Origin: an uncultured Sulfurovum sp.
Lineage (GTDB): Bacteria; Campylobacterota; Campylobacteria; Campylobacterales; Sulfurovaceae
DNA: 33,354 nt
NCBI GenBank assembly: GCA_902727915.1
Contig: CACVAU010000050.1
Span: 16,224-49,577 of the forward strand
Reading direction: 5' to 3'
Below are positions 9,285 through 19,352 of the stretch, one piece after another. The translations under genes and the position numbers were made by a program. Position 1 is the stretch's first letter, and each line of letters starts with the position of its first letter. The notes below the pieces were generated by a model, which was not told the DNA's origin, made no database searches, and saw only the letters and a program-made list of their open reading frames with translations.

Positions 9285-10142
9285 ATGGCATTAGGTAGAG
9301 GACTTGGAGCGATATTAGATGAAGTTGGACAAGCTTATGACAGTGAAATGGGTTCTTCGAGTTATGATGGTGAGATGATACGTGAGATTGATGTTGATGA
9401 GATTTCTCCCAATCCTTATCAGCCTCGAAAAGCATTTGATAAAGTAGCCTTACAAGAATTAAGTGACTCTATTGTCAGACATGGGCTTTTACAACCTATT
9501 GTAGTGATTGAAAAAGATAATGGCTATTTATTGGTAGCTGGTGAGCGTAGATTACGTGCACATAAGTTGGCACATTTAGAATATATTAAATGTGTGGTAG
9601 CTGATGTTGATATTGATGATGTTAAACTACGTGAATTAGCACTGATTGAAAATATTCAAAGAGAAAATTTGAATGCCATGGAATTAGCAGCCTCGTATGA
9701 TGAACTTATTAAAGTATATGAGATTACGCATGATGAACTTTCAGGGGTTGTGAATAAAAGTCGCTCTCAAATTACCAATACTCTAAGACTTTTATCTCTT
9801 TCTTCTTATGTTCAGAGTAAATTGATAGACAATATTATTTCACAAGGTCATGCCAAGATTTTAGTTGGTTTTGATGAAAAAGAGCAAAAAATTCTTGTTG
9901 ATACGATTATCGGTCAAAAACTTTCGGTTCGAGAAAGTGAACTGTTGGCAAAAAAAAGAAAACTTTCCAATAAAGATAAGCAGATAGAAACAAGTAAAAA
10001 AGAAGATGGCTTTATTGGTGACTATAGTCAAAGAATTCAAGAACGGCTTCCTTTTGGCATAAAGGTAAAAAACAATGCTTTAGAGATAAACTTTAAAAGT
10101 CAAGAAGAGGTTGAAAAGTTTTTAAATATGTTACCAAAGTAG
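9285..10142 (+). CDS. parB: Chromosome-partitioning protein ParB (CTPase, parS-binding)
   Basis: A 285-residue ParB/Spo0J. The N-terminal MALGRGLGAIL is the usual ParA-stimulating tail. The CTP-binding/ParB-N domain has NPYQPR at 43-48 and GERRLRAHK at 86-94. ENIQRENLN at 122-130 is the conserved link into the HTH, which covers about 145-185. The C-terminal dimerisation part ends at LNMLPK. It loads at parS sites and slides as a CTP clamp to organise the origin region. I found no good parS palindrome in this window. It is the last gene of its operon. A 116-bp gap with a possible promoter follows before the ATP synthase genes. Confidence 0.97.
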   Translation: MALGRGLGAILDEVGQAYDSEMGSSSYDGEMIREIDVDEISPNPYQPRKAFDKVALQELSDSIVRHGLLQPIVVIEKDNGYLLVAGERRLRAHKLAHLEYIKCVVADVDIDDVKLRELALIENIQRENLNAMELAASYDELIKVYEITHDELSGVVNKSRSQITNTLRLLSLSSYVQSKLIDNIISQGHAKILVGFDEKEQKILVDTIIGQKLSVRESELLAKKRKLSNKDKQIETSKKEDGFIGDYSQRIQERLPFGIKVKNNALEINFKSQEEVEKFLNMLPK

Positions 10143-10225
10143 ACACGTAAAATCTTTGGAACATTAACCCTTTAAAATCCCCACGATATAACTTAATATT
10201 AATCAAATCATTACATAAACCAAGA

Positions 10226-10231
10226 TATAAT
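10226..10231 (+). promoter_or_regulatory. Possible -10 element of the ATP synthase operon
   Basis: TATAAT lies 27 bp upstream of the first atp start codon, in the only sizeable gap before the operon. No clear -35 box is seen, which is usual for vegetative promoters in Campylobacterota. A strong GGAGGAG ribosome site at 10247-10253 follows. Confidence 0.4.
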
Positions 10232-10258
10232 ACGCAAAAATTTTTTGGAGGAGTTTGA

Positions 10259-10681
10259 ATGCTTGACTTGAATCCCGGTTTGATGTTGTTCGTTCTTGTT
10301 ATTTTCTTCTCTCTAATGTATTTATTAAATACGATGCTGTATCAGCCTCTCTTGAAGTTCATGGACGACAGAGAAGCAACAATAGCAAATGATTTAAAAA
10401 ATGCAGAAGAGATGGCAGATAACAGTTCTGACTTGAACGCTAAAGCTAATGCACTCTTAGCAGATGCAAAAGCTGAAGCTAATGCAATTAGAGAAAAAGC
10501 TACTTCTGAAGCGAAAGCTTTAGCAGAGAGTAAAATTGAAAGTAAAGTTAAAGAACTTGATGAAAATTCTGTAGCTTTTTTAGCAGAGTTAGATACAGAA
10601 CAAGAAACATTAAAAAATGCTTTAGTAGCTGAACTACCAGCTTTTAAAGAGACTTTACAAAAAAAACTAAGTAGCCTATAG
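10259..10681 (+). CDS. atpF': F0F1 ATP synthase subunit b'
   Basis: A 140-residue stator subunit. One N-terminal membrane helix (about residues 8-27, LMLFVLVIFFSLMYLLNTML) is followed by a charged, Ala-rich helix that forms the peripheral stalk with subunit b. The signature YQPLLKFMDDREATI just after the membrane span matches b' proteins. The b'/b pair at the head of the operon, with atpB and atpE elsewhere, is the standard Campylobacterota arrangement. The start codon is ATG with a strong GGAGGAG site. The next gene follows after 5 bp. Confidence 0.94.
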   Translation: MLDLNPGLMLFVLVIFFSLMYLLNTMLYQPLLKFMDDREATIANDLKNAEEMADNSSDLNAKANALLADAKAEANAIREKATSEAKALAESKIESKVKELDENSVAFLAELDTEQETLKNALVAELPAFKETLQKKLSSL

Positions 10682-10686
10682 GAGGG

Positions 10687-11229
10687 ATGATGAGACGTAA
10701 AAATATAGCTCTAGTAGCAACAGCTTTGTTATTACCTTCATTGGTATTAGCATCAGGTGCAGAGCATCATGAAATCACCATGTTTAACTCTGATTTTTTT
10801 TATAGAGTTTTAAACTTTTCTGTATTTATTGGTATTCTTTACTACTTAATTGCGAATCCTATTAAAGATTACTTTGTAGGAAGAACAGAAGGTATTGCAA
10901 ATCAACTAGAAGAGATTGAAACAAAGTTACAGGCATCTAAAAATGAACGTTTAGTTGCAGAAGAAAATCTTCTAAAAGCAGAAAGCAAAGGAAAAGAAAT
11001 CATTGCTGATGCAGCCAATGAAGCAAAACTTTTATCAGCAAATATTACTGAAAAAAATGATCTTGCCTTGTTACTACTAGAAAAACAATCTGAAGAAAGA
11101 CAAGCATTGGCTTCTAAAAAAGCAACACAAGCGACCATCAATACCTTGTTAAATGATGGTTTTGAAAATTCTGATATAACAATTGATGAGACTAAAGTAG
11201 TTTCACTTGTTTCAGGTAAGGTAGCATAA
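10687..11229 (+). CDS. atpF: F0F1 ATP synthase subunit b
   Basis: A 180-residue peripheral stalk subunit. The N terminus (MRRKNIALVATALLLPSLVLA) looks like a signal peptide. It is followed by the true membrane span (about 42-60, VFIGILYYLIANPIKDYF) and then a long amphipathic helix rich in Glu/Lys/Ala. An extra hydrophobic N-terminal segment ahead of the b-type span is common in Campylobacterota b subunits. Two ATGs are adjacent (10687 and 10690). The GGAGG site ends at 10685, so the second ATG has better spacing and may be the real start. The stop overlaps the atpH start as TAATG. Confidence 0.93.
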   Translation: MMRRKNIALVATALLLPSLVLASGAEHHEITMFNSDFFYRVLNFSVFIGILYYLIANPIKDYFVGRTEGIANQLEEIETKLQASKNERLVAEENLLKAESKGKEIIADAANEAKLLSANITEKNDLALLLLEKQSEERQALASKKATQATINTLLNDGFENSDITIDETKVVSLVSGKVA

Positions 11230-11765
11230 TGGAAGAGTTAATCGCAAAACGATATGTAAACGCATTAGTTTCTGCTACATCTAAAAAAGATAGAGCTGAC
11301 TTTTCAAAAGTTCTTCTTGGATTAGCAGAAGCATTTTCTGATGCTGAAGTTTCAGAAAAGTTGACTTCTCCATTAATTTCAAATGAACAAAAGACAACTT
11401 TGGTTCTTGAAGGTTTAGGTGAAGATGCAAATGATAAATTAGTTAACTTCATTAAAATTATTGGTGAGAACGGTCGTTTAGATTTATTACCAGCAATTGC
11501 TAAAGTTTTAAAACAAGCTATTCAAAAAGAGACTAACCAGTATGAAGGTATTGTGACATCCAGTTCTAAACTTAAAGCTGCAGAGCTTAAGGAACTACAA
11601 GCATCATTAGCTACTTATACAGGTGGTGCAAATATTAAATTGACACAGGAAATTTCTGATTTAGAAGGAATTAAAGTATCAGTGGATGATTTGGGAATTG
11701 AGGTAAACTTCTCTAAGCAGAGAGTTAAAGAACAGTTAATTGATTTCATTACGAAATCACTATAA
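11229..11765 (+). CDS. atpH: F0F1 ATP synthase subunit delta
   Basis: A 178-residue stator protein that joins the b/b' stalk to the top of the alpha3beta3 head. The N terminus MEELIAKRYVNALV is the typical delta opening, with a six-helix N-terminal domain to about residue 105. The C-terminal part has SDLEGIKVSVDDLGIEVNFS, matching the conserved end of OSCP/delta (I.GG...I.D...D.S) in looser form. It is one base-overlapped with atpF and is followed by atpA after 26 bp carrying an AAGGAG site. Confidence 0.95.
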   Translation: MEELIAKRYVNALVSATSKKDRADFSKVLLGLAEAFSDAEVSEKLTSPLISNEQKTTLVLEGLGEDANDKLVNFIKIIGENGRLDLLPAIAKVLKQAIQKETNQYEGIVTSSSKLKAAELKELQASLATYTGGANIKLTQEISDLEGIKVSVDDLGIEVNFSKQRVKEQLIDFITKSL

Positions 11766-11791
11766 ACAAGTAACAAACGGAAGGAGTTGCA

Positions 11792-13306
11792 GTGGCAAAC
11801 AAATTACAAGCAGATGAAATCTCTTCAATAATCAAAGAGAGAATCGCAAATTTTGAGATTGATGTAGATATCAACGAAGTGGGTAAAGTAGTAGGTGTAG
11901 CAGATGGAATTACATCTGTATATGGTCTTAACAATGTTATGGCTGGTGAAATCGTAGAATTTGAAACAGGTGTTTTAGGAATGGTTCTTAACCTAGAAGA
12001 GGCGAGTGTAGGTATCGTTGTTTTAGGTTCTATGGCTGGTATCGTTGAAGGTATGAGCGTTAAAAGAACAGGTGAATTACTTAAAATGCCAGTTGGTGAT
12101 GCGATGGTTGGTCGTGTTGTTAATCCACTTGGAGAGCCAATTGATGGTAAAGGCCCAATTGAAACTACAGAGTCAAGACTTCTTGAAGATAAAGCTCCTG
12201 GAATCATGGCTAGAAAGTCAGTTCATGAGCCACTTCAAACAGGTATTAAAGCTATTGATGCACTGGTACCCGTTGGTAGAGGTCAAAGAGAGCTTATTAT
12301 TGGTGATAGACAAACAGGTAAAACAACACTCGCAATTGATACTATTATCAACCAAAAAGGTCAAGGTGTTACTTGTATCTATGTTGCTATTGGTCAAAAA
12401 CAATCAACCGTTGCTTCACTTGTTAAAAAATTAGAAGAAGCTGGTGCTATGGAGTACACAATTATTGTTAATGCTTCTGCTTCTGATTCAGCTGCTTTTC
12501 AATTTTTGGCACCTTATGCTGGTGTGACACTTGCTGAATACTACATGAACTCTAGCAGACATGCTGTTATCTTCTATGATGATTTAACAAAACATGCTGT
12601 TGCTTACCGTGAGATGTCACTTATTTTGAGAAGACCTCCAGGTAGAGAGGCATATCCAGGAGACGTTTTCTACCTTCACTCAAGACTTCTTGAAAGAGCT
12701 GCAAAGCTTTCAGATGCTAATGGTGCTGGTTCAATTACTGCCTTCCCTATCATTGAAACTCAAGCTGGTGATGTTGCTGCCTATATTCCAACAAACGTAA
12801 TTTCAATTACGGATGGACAGATTTTCCTTGAAACAGATTTATTTAATTCAGGTGTTAGACCAGCGATTAACGTTGGACTTTCAGTATCAAGAGTTGGTGG
12901 TGCTGCACAGATTAAAGCGACTAAACAAGTTGCTGGTACATTAAGACTTGACCTTGCATCATACAGAGAGCTTCAAGCGTTTGCACAGTTTGCTTCTGAT
13001 CTTGATGCACACTCTAGAGCACAACTTGAAAGAGGTGCTAGAATGGTTGAGGTTCTTAAACAAGGGCCATACGCACCTGTTGCTATTGAGAGACAAGTTA
13101 TTATGATTTTTGCTGGTAATGAAGGTCTTCTTGACGATATTGAAGTATCTGCTGTAACCAAGTTTGAAGCTGAGTTATATCCATTTATGGATGCTAAATA
13201 TGCTTCTATTTTAGATTCAATCAGAGAAAACAAAAAAATCACTGATGATAATAAAGCTGATTTACAAAAAGCATTGGAAGATTTCAAAGAATCTTTTTCA
13301 GCATAA
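11792..13306 (+). CDS. atpA: F0F1 ATP synthase subunit alpha
   Basis: A 504-residue regulatory, nucleotide-binding subunit of the F1 head. The Walker A GDRQTGKT is at 171-178. The ATPase alpha/beta signature region ([14 protein letters not shown]) follows at about 363-376, with the catalytic arginine in the SVSRVG segment. The N-terminal beta barrel includes [18 protein letters not shown]. The start is GTG at 11792 with AAGGAG five bases upstream, and the N-terminal alignment supports it. Length is as expected for the family. Antisense and out-of-frame open frames inside this gene are not genes. Confidence 0.98.
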   Translation: MANKLQADEISSIIKERIANFEIDVDINEVGKVVGVADGITSVYGLNNVMAGEIVEFETGVLGMVLNLEEASVGIVVLGSMAGIVEGMSVKRTGELLKMPVGDAMVGRVVNPLGEPIDGKGPIETTESRLLEDKAPGIMARKSVHEPLQTGIKAIDALVPVGRGQRELIIGDRQTGKTTLAIDTIINQKGQGVTCIYVAIGQKQSTVASLVKKLEEAGAMEYTIIVNASASDSAAFQFLAPYAGVTLAEYYMNSSRHAVIFYDDLTKHAVAYREMSLILRRPPGREAYPGDVFYLHSRLLERAAKLSDANGAGSITAFPIIETQAGDVAAYIPTNVISITDGQIFLETDLFNSGVRPAINVGLSVSRVGGAAQIKATKQVAGTLRLDLASYRELQAFAQFASDLDAHSRAQLERGARMVEVLKQGPYAPVAIERQVIMIFAGNEGLLDDIEVSAVTKFEAELYPFMDAKYASILDSIRENKKITDDNKADLQKALEDFKESFSA

Positions 13307-13315
13307 GGCTAAAAC

Positions 13316-14203
13316 ATGGCAAATTTAAAAGATATTAAGCGTAAAATTTCGAGTGTTAAAGGTACTCAAAAGACTACACGTGCGATGAAACTAGTTTCAT
13401 CAGCTAAACTTAAAAGAGCAGAAGAAATTGCAAAACGCTCTAAAGTTTATGCGTCTAAGTTAACTGAGCTTTTAAATGAGATTGCACAGAAAATCAGCCA
13501 GAGCAATGAAGAGGGAATTGATAATGTTTTCTTTAAAGAGAACAAAAACCCTAAAAATGTGGATGTTGTTTTTGTAACGTCAGATAAAGGTCTTTGTGGT
13601 GGATTTAACTCACAAACGATTAAACGTGCCTCAGAAGTTATGGATGGATTTGGTCCAGATGTAAAAATACGTTTATCTGGTGTTGGTAAAAAAGGTATTT
13701 CTTTCTTTAAGTACAATCAAGTTGAAATGTTAAATCAAATTGATGATTTAAGTTCAAAGCCTGATTATGAACGTTCAACAGCATTGATTTCATCTTTGGT
13801 TGAAGATTATGTCAATGGAAAAACTGATAAAATCATACTTATTCATAATGGATATGTAAACATGATTATGCAGAAAGTTCATGAGCAACAACTGTTACCA
13901 GTAGACACTTCTACGTTAGACTTAACAAAGAGTGTTGCTATGTCTGAATTAGAGATTGAGCCAGATGATGATGATACATTATTAGATGCATTGGTAAAAA
14001 AATACATTGATTATACTATGTATTACGCATTACTAGATTCATTGGCTGCTGAACATTCTGCTCGTATGCAAGCAATGGATGCAGCAACAAACAATGCTGG
14101 TGATATGGTGAAGAGCTTACAGGTTAAATATAACAAAGCAAGACAAGAATCGATTACGACTGAACTCATTGAGATTATCAGTGGTATGGAATCATTGAAA
14201 TAA
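13316..14203 (+). CDS. atpG: F0F1 ATP synthase subunit gamma
   Basis: A 295-residue central shaft subunit that couples rotation to catalysis. The N terminus MANLKDIKRKISSVKGTQKTTRAMKLVS is the conserved N-terminal helix. SDKGLCGGFN at about 89-98 is the usual strand/loop motif. The C-terminal helix HSARMQAMDAATNNAGDM and ARQESITTELIEIISG matches the family signature. It lies 9 bp after atpA and 17 bp before atpD. Confidence 0.97.
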   Translation: MANLKDIKRKISSVKGTQKTTRAMKLVSSAKLKRAEEIAKRSKVYASKLTELLNEIAQKISQSNEEGIDNVFFKENKNPKNVDVVFVTSDKGLCGGFNSQTIKRASEVMDGFGPDVKIRLSGVGKKGISFFKYNQVEMLNQIDDLSSKPDYERSTALISSLVEDYVNGKTDKIILIHNGYVNMIMQKVHEQQLLPVDTSTLDLTKSVAMSELEIEPDDDDTLLDALVKKYIDYTMYYALLDSLAAEHSARMQAMDAATNNAGDMVKSLQVKYNKARQESITTELIEIISGMESLK

Positions 14204-14217
14204 GAATAGGAGAATAG

Positions 14218-15618
<1,401 letters not shown>

Positions 15619-15629
15619 GGAGTTTTATT

Positions 15630-16010
15630 ATGGAACTCATGAAACTTGAAATTGTAACACCAGAAGGTGTTATTTTTGATGATGAAGTAAAGCAAGTTAC
15701 CGTTCCTGGTAGCGAAGGCGAGTTCGGTGTTTTAGCTGGACACGCTGCTGTAGTTTCTCTTTTATCTGCTGGAGTAGTTACGATTGACCGTAAAGATGGG
15801 CGTGAAGTTCAAGTTGCAGTTAATGGTGGGTACATCAAAGTTGACGAAGACAAAACATTATGTATGGTTGACGGTGCTGTAGCACTTTCAGGAGACGATA
15901 CAAATTTAGCTAAAAACATAGCTAAAGCAAAAGACTTATTAGACAAAGCACAGGCATCTACTTTAACTGTTGCAGCTGCTGTAAGCAAATTTGATAATAT
16001 CAAAAAATAA
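15630..16010 (+). CDS. atpC: F0F1 ATP synthase subunit epsilon
   Basis: A 126-residue protein with the N-terminal beta sandwich (KLEIVTPEGVIFDDEVKQVT, then VPGSEGEFGVLAGHA) and a short C-terminal helical part. It binds gamma and can inhibit ATP hydrolysis. The ATG at 15630 has AAGGAG seven bases upstream. A second in-frame ATG at 15639 is also possible. In many relatives the next genes are exbB/tolQ and exbD/tolR. Here the operon ends at a hairpin instead. Confidence 0.95.
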   Translation: MELMKLEIVTPEGVIFDDEVKQVTVPGSEGEFGVLAGHAAVVSLLSAGVVTIDRKDGREVQVAVNGGYIKVDEDKTLCMVDGAVALSGDDTNLAKNIAKAKDLLDKAQASTLTVAAAVSKFDNIKK

Positions 16011-16014
16011 CTTC

Positions 16015-16041
16015 TTATCCTCACATTTTACGTGAGGATAA
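16015..16041 (+). terminator. Hairpin terminator after the ATP synthase operon
   Basis: TTATCCTCAC (16015-16024) pairs perfectly with GTGAGGATAA (16032-16041) around a 7-nt loop, 5 bp after the atpC stop. The downstream tract (AATACTTTTACT) is only moderately T-rich. Confidence 0.7.
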
Positions 16042-16147
16042 ATACTTTTACTCTATATAAAACATATCCTTTTTTAATTCACTTATATTTTAAAGTTACT
16101 ATTCAAATAGATTAGCTTGGTTTTATATTTTTATGGTAAAACATTTA

Positions 16148-16153
16148 TATAAT
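16148..16153 (+). promoter_or_regulatory. Possible -10 element upstream of the 133-residue protein gene
   Basis: TATAAT lies 27 bp before the ATG at 16181 and after the atp terminator, so a new transcription start is expected here. No clear -35 box is seen. Confidence 0.35.
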
Positions 16154-16180
16154 ATTTAAAATTACAAAGGTATATAAACA

Positions 16181-16582
16181 ATGAGAATTATGGGAAGAAA
16201 AGAAATTCTAATGAATACTAAGTGGGATGAGTTTGAGATGGGAACTTGTCGACTCTTTGTTAACTTTTTTAATCAGTACATTCCATTTATATTTTTTCAA
16301 GAGCATAAACCAATACCTGGTATTTCAGACAGAATGATTATTGCGCTTAATCAAGTTATGGCACTTGATAAAGTTGAACAAGATTTTGATTTTAGTGAGT
16401 TAGGGACTGATAAAGTAAAAGAGATTCACTTAGACCAAGAAAATGATGATTTAAAGGGAATTTATGCTGAAATTATTATGGATACGACCTCTGGTGATTA
16501 TGTAAGTTTAATTGTAAGAGATGGTAAAGTTATTTCTGTTGATAAAGATGGGACGTATTTTGAAGCACTTCAAGAAGATTAA
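16181..16582 (+). CDS. Hypothetical cytoplasmic protein, 133 residues
   Basis: No family recognised with confidence. The product is acidic, has no signal peptide, and its only hydrophobic patch (FVNFFNQYIPFIFF at about 26-39) is too short and aromatic to be a clear membrane span. The C-terminal half is beta-rich and ends VSLIVRDGKVISVDKDGTYFEAL, a pattern loosely like the end of SMI1/KNR4-type immunity proteins. That comparison is weak. AAAGG lies ten bases before the first ATG. In-frame ATGs at 16190 and 16211 are alternatives. The ADP-ribosylglycohydrolase-like gene follows after 27 bp on the same strand, so they may be co-transcribed. Confidence 0.65.
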   Translation: MRIMGRKEILMNTKWDEFEMGTCRLFVNFFNQYIPFIFFQEHKPIPGISDRMIIALNQVMALDKVEQDFDFSELGTDKVKEIHLDQENDDLKGIYAEIIMDTTSGDYVSLIVRDGKVISVDKDGTYFEALQED

Positions 16583-16609
16583 TAGTATAAGAATAAAAAA
16601 GGAAAATAA

Positions 16610-17674
16610 ATGTCAAATTTTGCAAAAAAAGAAGCCATAGAAGGTGCATTTTTTGGTGCTTTAGTAGCTGATGCACTTTGTCTTGGTTCTCACTATGAAT
16701 ATGATGCACATAAAATTTATGCTGCGTATGGAAATAAAACCATTGAAAAGTATATGTCTCCAGGTGAGATGATGGGTGGACAAACACATGGAATAGGTTG
16801 GGGTCAACGTAACTATCACCCTGGTAAATCTGCTGGGGGTACTACTGATTATGGTGATTATAATGTATTGGTTTTAGAACACTTGGCTACTATTGCTAAT
16901 CCTCCTAGAGCATTTGATGTAAAAGCTTTATTACCTCATTGGATGAATAGATTAGAGAATGGTTGGGGTTCATGGATATGCACCATGACAAAAGAGACCT
17001 ATGCACAAGTGAAACAGGGTATTCCTGTTGAGAATTTAGGTGGTATTTCAAATGCTACAGCCATTCGTCATGTCGCAGCACATGCGTATTATGATGATGA
17101 AGAAACCATTGCTAAAGTTTCAAGACAAGTGATGTTTACACACAAAGATAAGGATGCTTTAGATGGTGGTGAGTTTTTTGCACGTGTAACACATAGAGTT
17201 ATAAATGGTATGACTCCAGCAGATGCTATTGAGTCTGTAGCGATATTAATGGGTGGATTTATAGAATCTAAGGTAAAACAAGCCATTGCTAAATATCATG
17301 AAGCAACCGATGAAAACTCTCAATTATCAAAAGAACAGTTTTGTGATGATTTGGCATTAACTTCCATGGCAATGCTTTGGGATGTAGGACGTTCTGAACC
17401 CATTAAAGTAGGTAAGGCTTCACCAACACAAGGAACACTTCCTGGTTCTGTTTATTTTATTTTAAAATACATGAATGAAGAAGATGGTTTAAATAAAGCA
17501 ATTGCTGCAAATGCCATGGTAGGTGGAGACAATGCTTCAAGAGGAATTGCTATTGGTATGGTGTTGGGTGCTTATTTTGGAGTAAGTAGTATTAAACCTT
17601 TATGGAAAGAGACTTTAACACAGTGGGAATATTGTGAGAGACTTTTAAATAAGTTACCATTGTTAAAAGCATAG
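16610..17674 (+). CDS. ADP-ribosylglycohydrolase superfamily protein, J1-crystallin-like subgroup
   Basis: A 354-residue all-helical protein of the ADP-ribosylglycohydrolase/DraG superfamily. The N-terminal helix has EGAFFGALVADALCLGSHYEYD (split here as residues 11-32), which is the J1-crystallin-type opening (ALVADA..H..YD) and not the DraG opening (G...GDALG). The usual metal-ligand cluster TDDT is replaced by TTDYGD at 78-83. The C-terminal GGDTDT is replaced by GGDNASRG at 305-312. DraG enzymes use those acids to hold two metals for removing ADP-ribose from proteins. With several of them changed, the activity and substrate here are uncertain. It is a complete, soluble protein with AGGAAA before the ATG. 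It may form a unit with the preceding small gene. Confidence 0.85.
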   Translation: MSNFAKKEAIEGAFFGALVADALCLGSHYEYDAHKIYAAYGNKTIEKYMSPGEMMGGQTHGIGWGQRNYHPGKSAGGTTDYGDYNVLVLEHLATIANPPRAFDVKALLPHWMNRLENGWGSWICTMTKETYAQVKQGIPVENLGGISNATAIRHVAAHAYYDDEETIAKVSRQVMFTHKDKDALDGGEFFARVTHRVINGMTPADAIESVAILMGGFIESKVKQAIAKYHEATDENSQLSKEQFCDDLALTSMAMLWDVGRSEPIKVGKASPTQGTLPGSVYFILKYMNEEDGLNKAIAANAMVGGDNASRGIAIGMVLGAYFGVSSIKPLWKETLTQWEYCERLLNKLPLLKA

Positions 17675-17688
17675 AGAAGTAAATTTTA

Positions 17689-17707
17689 TTCCCACCTAAA
17701 GTGGGAA
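17689..17707. terminator. Hairpin between convergent genes
   Basis: TTCCCAC (17689-17695) pairs with GTGGGAA (17701-17707) around CTAAA, between the J1-crystallin-like gene and the convergent SCP2 gene. The flanking T-tracts are weak on both strands. It could serve either direction. Confidence 0.5.
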
Positions 17708-17722
17708 AGGGTAGAGGAGGGT

Positions 17723-18127
17723 TTATTCTCCACCAATTTTAGACATAAGTCCAAAACTTTTAACAAAAGGAACAGCCATTTTTGGGTTTTTAATCATGGC
17801 TCCAAAATCACCAGTTACAAATTTTAATTTACCCATGGTTACGGCCATACCCATGCTTGTCATGGTTAAAGGTTTTTTAATCCATTTTTCCCAGTTTGCT
17901 TGTGTGCCTCTCATATCCCAATCTACTTTTTCACCATCATAGTCACCAGCACGTACACAGATTCCATTTTCCACAACAAAAATACCAGATGGTTTTTCAT
18001 CATCTTTAAATCCACAGGCAATCACTGAATTAAAGTTTATTTCTGCTAACGCCCCACTTACTTCTGGTTCTGCATTCCACTCATCTTTTAATTGATTCAT
18101 CCATTCGCCACTACAAATTTTTGCCAT
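17723..18127 (-). CDS. SCP2 sterol-binding domain protein
   Basis: A 134-residue single-domain protein. Its C-terminal half, VDWDMRGTQANWEKWIKKPL and then GKLKFVTGDFGAMIKNPKMA, matches the SCP2/sterol-transfer fold, where the conserved phrase is W....G..L...AF..GK.K..GD...A. Family knowledge: bacterial SCP2 domains bind lipids or other hydrophobic ligands in the cytoplasm, and the ligand is generally unknown. An AGGAG site precedes the ATG. It is a single gene convergent with the J1-crystallin-like gene. The 175 bp upstream, to the DHH gene, shows only AT-rich sequence. Confidence 0.8.
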   Translation of the reverse strand: MAKICSGEWMNQLKDEWNAEPEVSGALAEINFNSVIACGFKDDEKPSGIFVVENGICVRAGDYDGEKVDWDMRGTQANWEKWIKKPLTMTSMGMAVTMGKLKFVTGDFGAMIKNPKMAVPFVKSFGLMSKIGGE

Positions 18128-18302
18128 ATTATCTCCTAATATTTAATAGTCTTTTTTATTTTTATAACTACATATAATTATATATTAATATATTCACGAA
18201 TGTATGGATAGGGTTTTAATAAGTTGATAGAAGGCTAAAGTTATTTTTTAATGTTTCTAAAAGAAGCAGATAGGGACGTTCAATAAATTTGAACTCCCTA
18301 TA

Positions 18303-19352
18303 TTAGGCTGTTTTCTCATTAATATAATCTTGTACAAAATTTTTGATATCAGAATAAACAAAAGAGTCTCTGTACTCTTTAATTTTACCCCCTGAGGCAT
18401 TTGGGTGTCCTCCACCATTACCAATTTCTTCTGCCATTTTTGAAACATCCAATTTGTCGTTAGAACGTAAAGAGAAGTTTCCACGCCAGTTGATGTCCAT
18501 GTAGAAGTCGTAGTCAGCGTTTTCTACTAAGAAAGTATTTCCTAAAATAGAAGTATTTCCTAAGTTATAACCTAAAAGACCTTTTTTACCTCTATAGTCA
18601 ATTGTTAAACGTTGCTTGTCAGCACTAAGTAGTTGTGTTAAGTACATAGCAGCTAGGTTGTCTTTTGTGTTGTTTTCATCTTGTTTGAAAAAAGATTTTT
18701 TAATTTGGTGCAAGTCATCATCTAAGGCAATGTGTGCGTTTTCTTTTTGAACATAATTTTTCATGGCTTCAATGAGTGAAAGTTTTAAAGCTCTGTCTTG
18801 GGCTGGAAAAAGAGTACGGTTAATTTCTCTAGCTCCTGAAATCATGCCTAAACCAACTTTTCCAAATTCAAAGAGTTCGTCATTGCTAACCCAAATATCA
18901 ATGGCATTGATGGCTTTAACAATTTGAGTAAAATTTTTCTCTTTGTCGAAGTCATGGTGTTGTTGTAACCAGTCATAAGTGATGAGGGTGGCACAACGGT
19001 TGGTGTCTAACATGTACCAAGCATATTGTTCTGCTGTTTTAGCCCCTGAACCGTGGTGGTCAAGCAGTTGGATTTTTGCACCAACTTCCATGGCTTGTGC
19101 TTCTAACCATTTTGCTTCCTTGGTAGTTAAGTTCAAGTCAGTTACTAAGATAATTTGTTCAGCTGTATTACCCAGAAATTTTTCACGTTTAATGGCGATG
19201 ATAATCTCTTCAAGTCTGGCTTTTACTTCTGGACCATAGTTTGCATTGTAAGATTCTAGTTTGTAGTTATGTTGTTCAGAAAAACAAGCATTTGCTAGGT
19301 ATTGACAGCCGTAGCCATCAAGGTCGATGTGTGAAAGGTGGTAGATGTTCAT
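18303..19352 (-). CDS. DHH-family phosphoesterase (DHH/DHHA1)
   Basis: A 349-residue protein. The N-terminal metal-site motif SHIDLDGYGCQ is at 7-17, the family-defining DHH triad at 98-100 (LLDHHGSG), and the C-terminal DHHA1 substrate motif GNGGGHPNASGG at 311-322. Proteins with this layout hydrolyse short oligonucleotides or cyclic dinucleotides (NrnA/GdpP-like) using Mn2+. The exact substrate cannot be read from the sequence. There is no membrane or PAS domain, so it is a soluble NrnA-type enzyme and not GdpP. Its start overlaps the Rrf2 gene stop by 4 bp, so the two are translated together. Confidence 0.9.
   Translation of the reverse strand: MNIYHLSHIDLDGYGCQYLANACFSEQHNYKLESYNANYGPEVKARLEEIIIAIKREKFLGNTAEQIILVTDLNLTTKEAKWLEAQAMEVGAKIQLLDHHGSGAKTAEQYAWYMLDTNRCATLITYDWLQQHHDFDKEKNFTQIVKAINAIDIWVSNDELFEFGKVGLGMISGAREINRTLFPAQDRALKLSLIEAMKNYVQKENAHIALDDDLHQIKKSFFKQDENNTKDNLAAMYLTQLLSADKQRLTIDYRGKKGLLGYNLGNTSILGNTFLVENADYDFYMDINWRGNFSLRSNDKLDVSKMAEEIGNGGGHPNASGGKIKEYRDSFVYSDIKNFVQDYINEKTA

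Noticed and set aside
11749..12207. 152-codon antisense frame overlapping atpA
   Set aside because: Shadow of the strongly conserved alpha subunit gene, with no start signal or recognisable product. The same applies to other antisense frames in atpF, atpG, atpD and dnaK.
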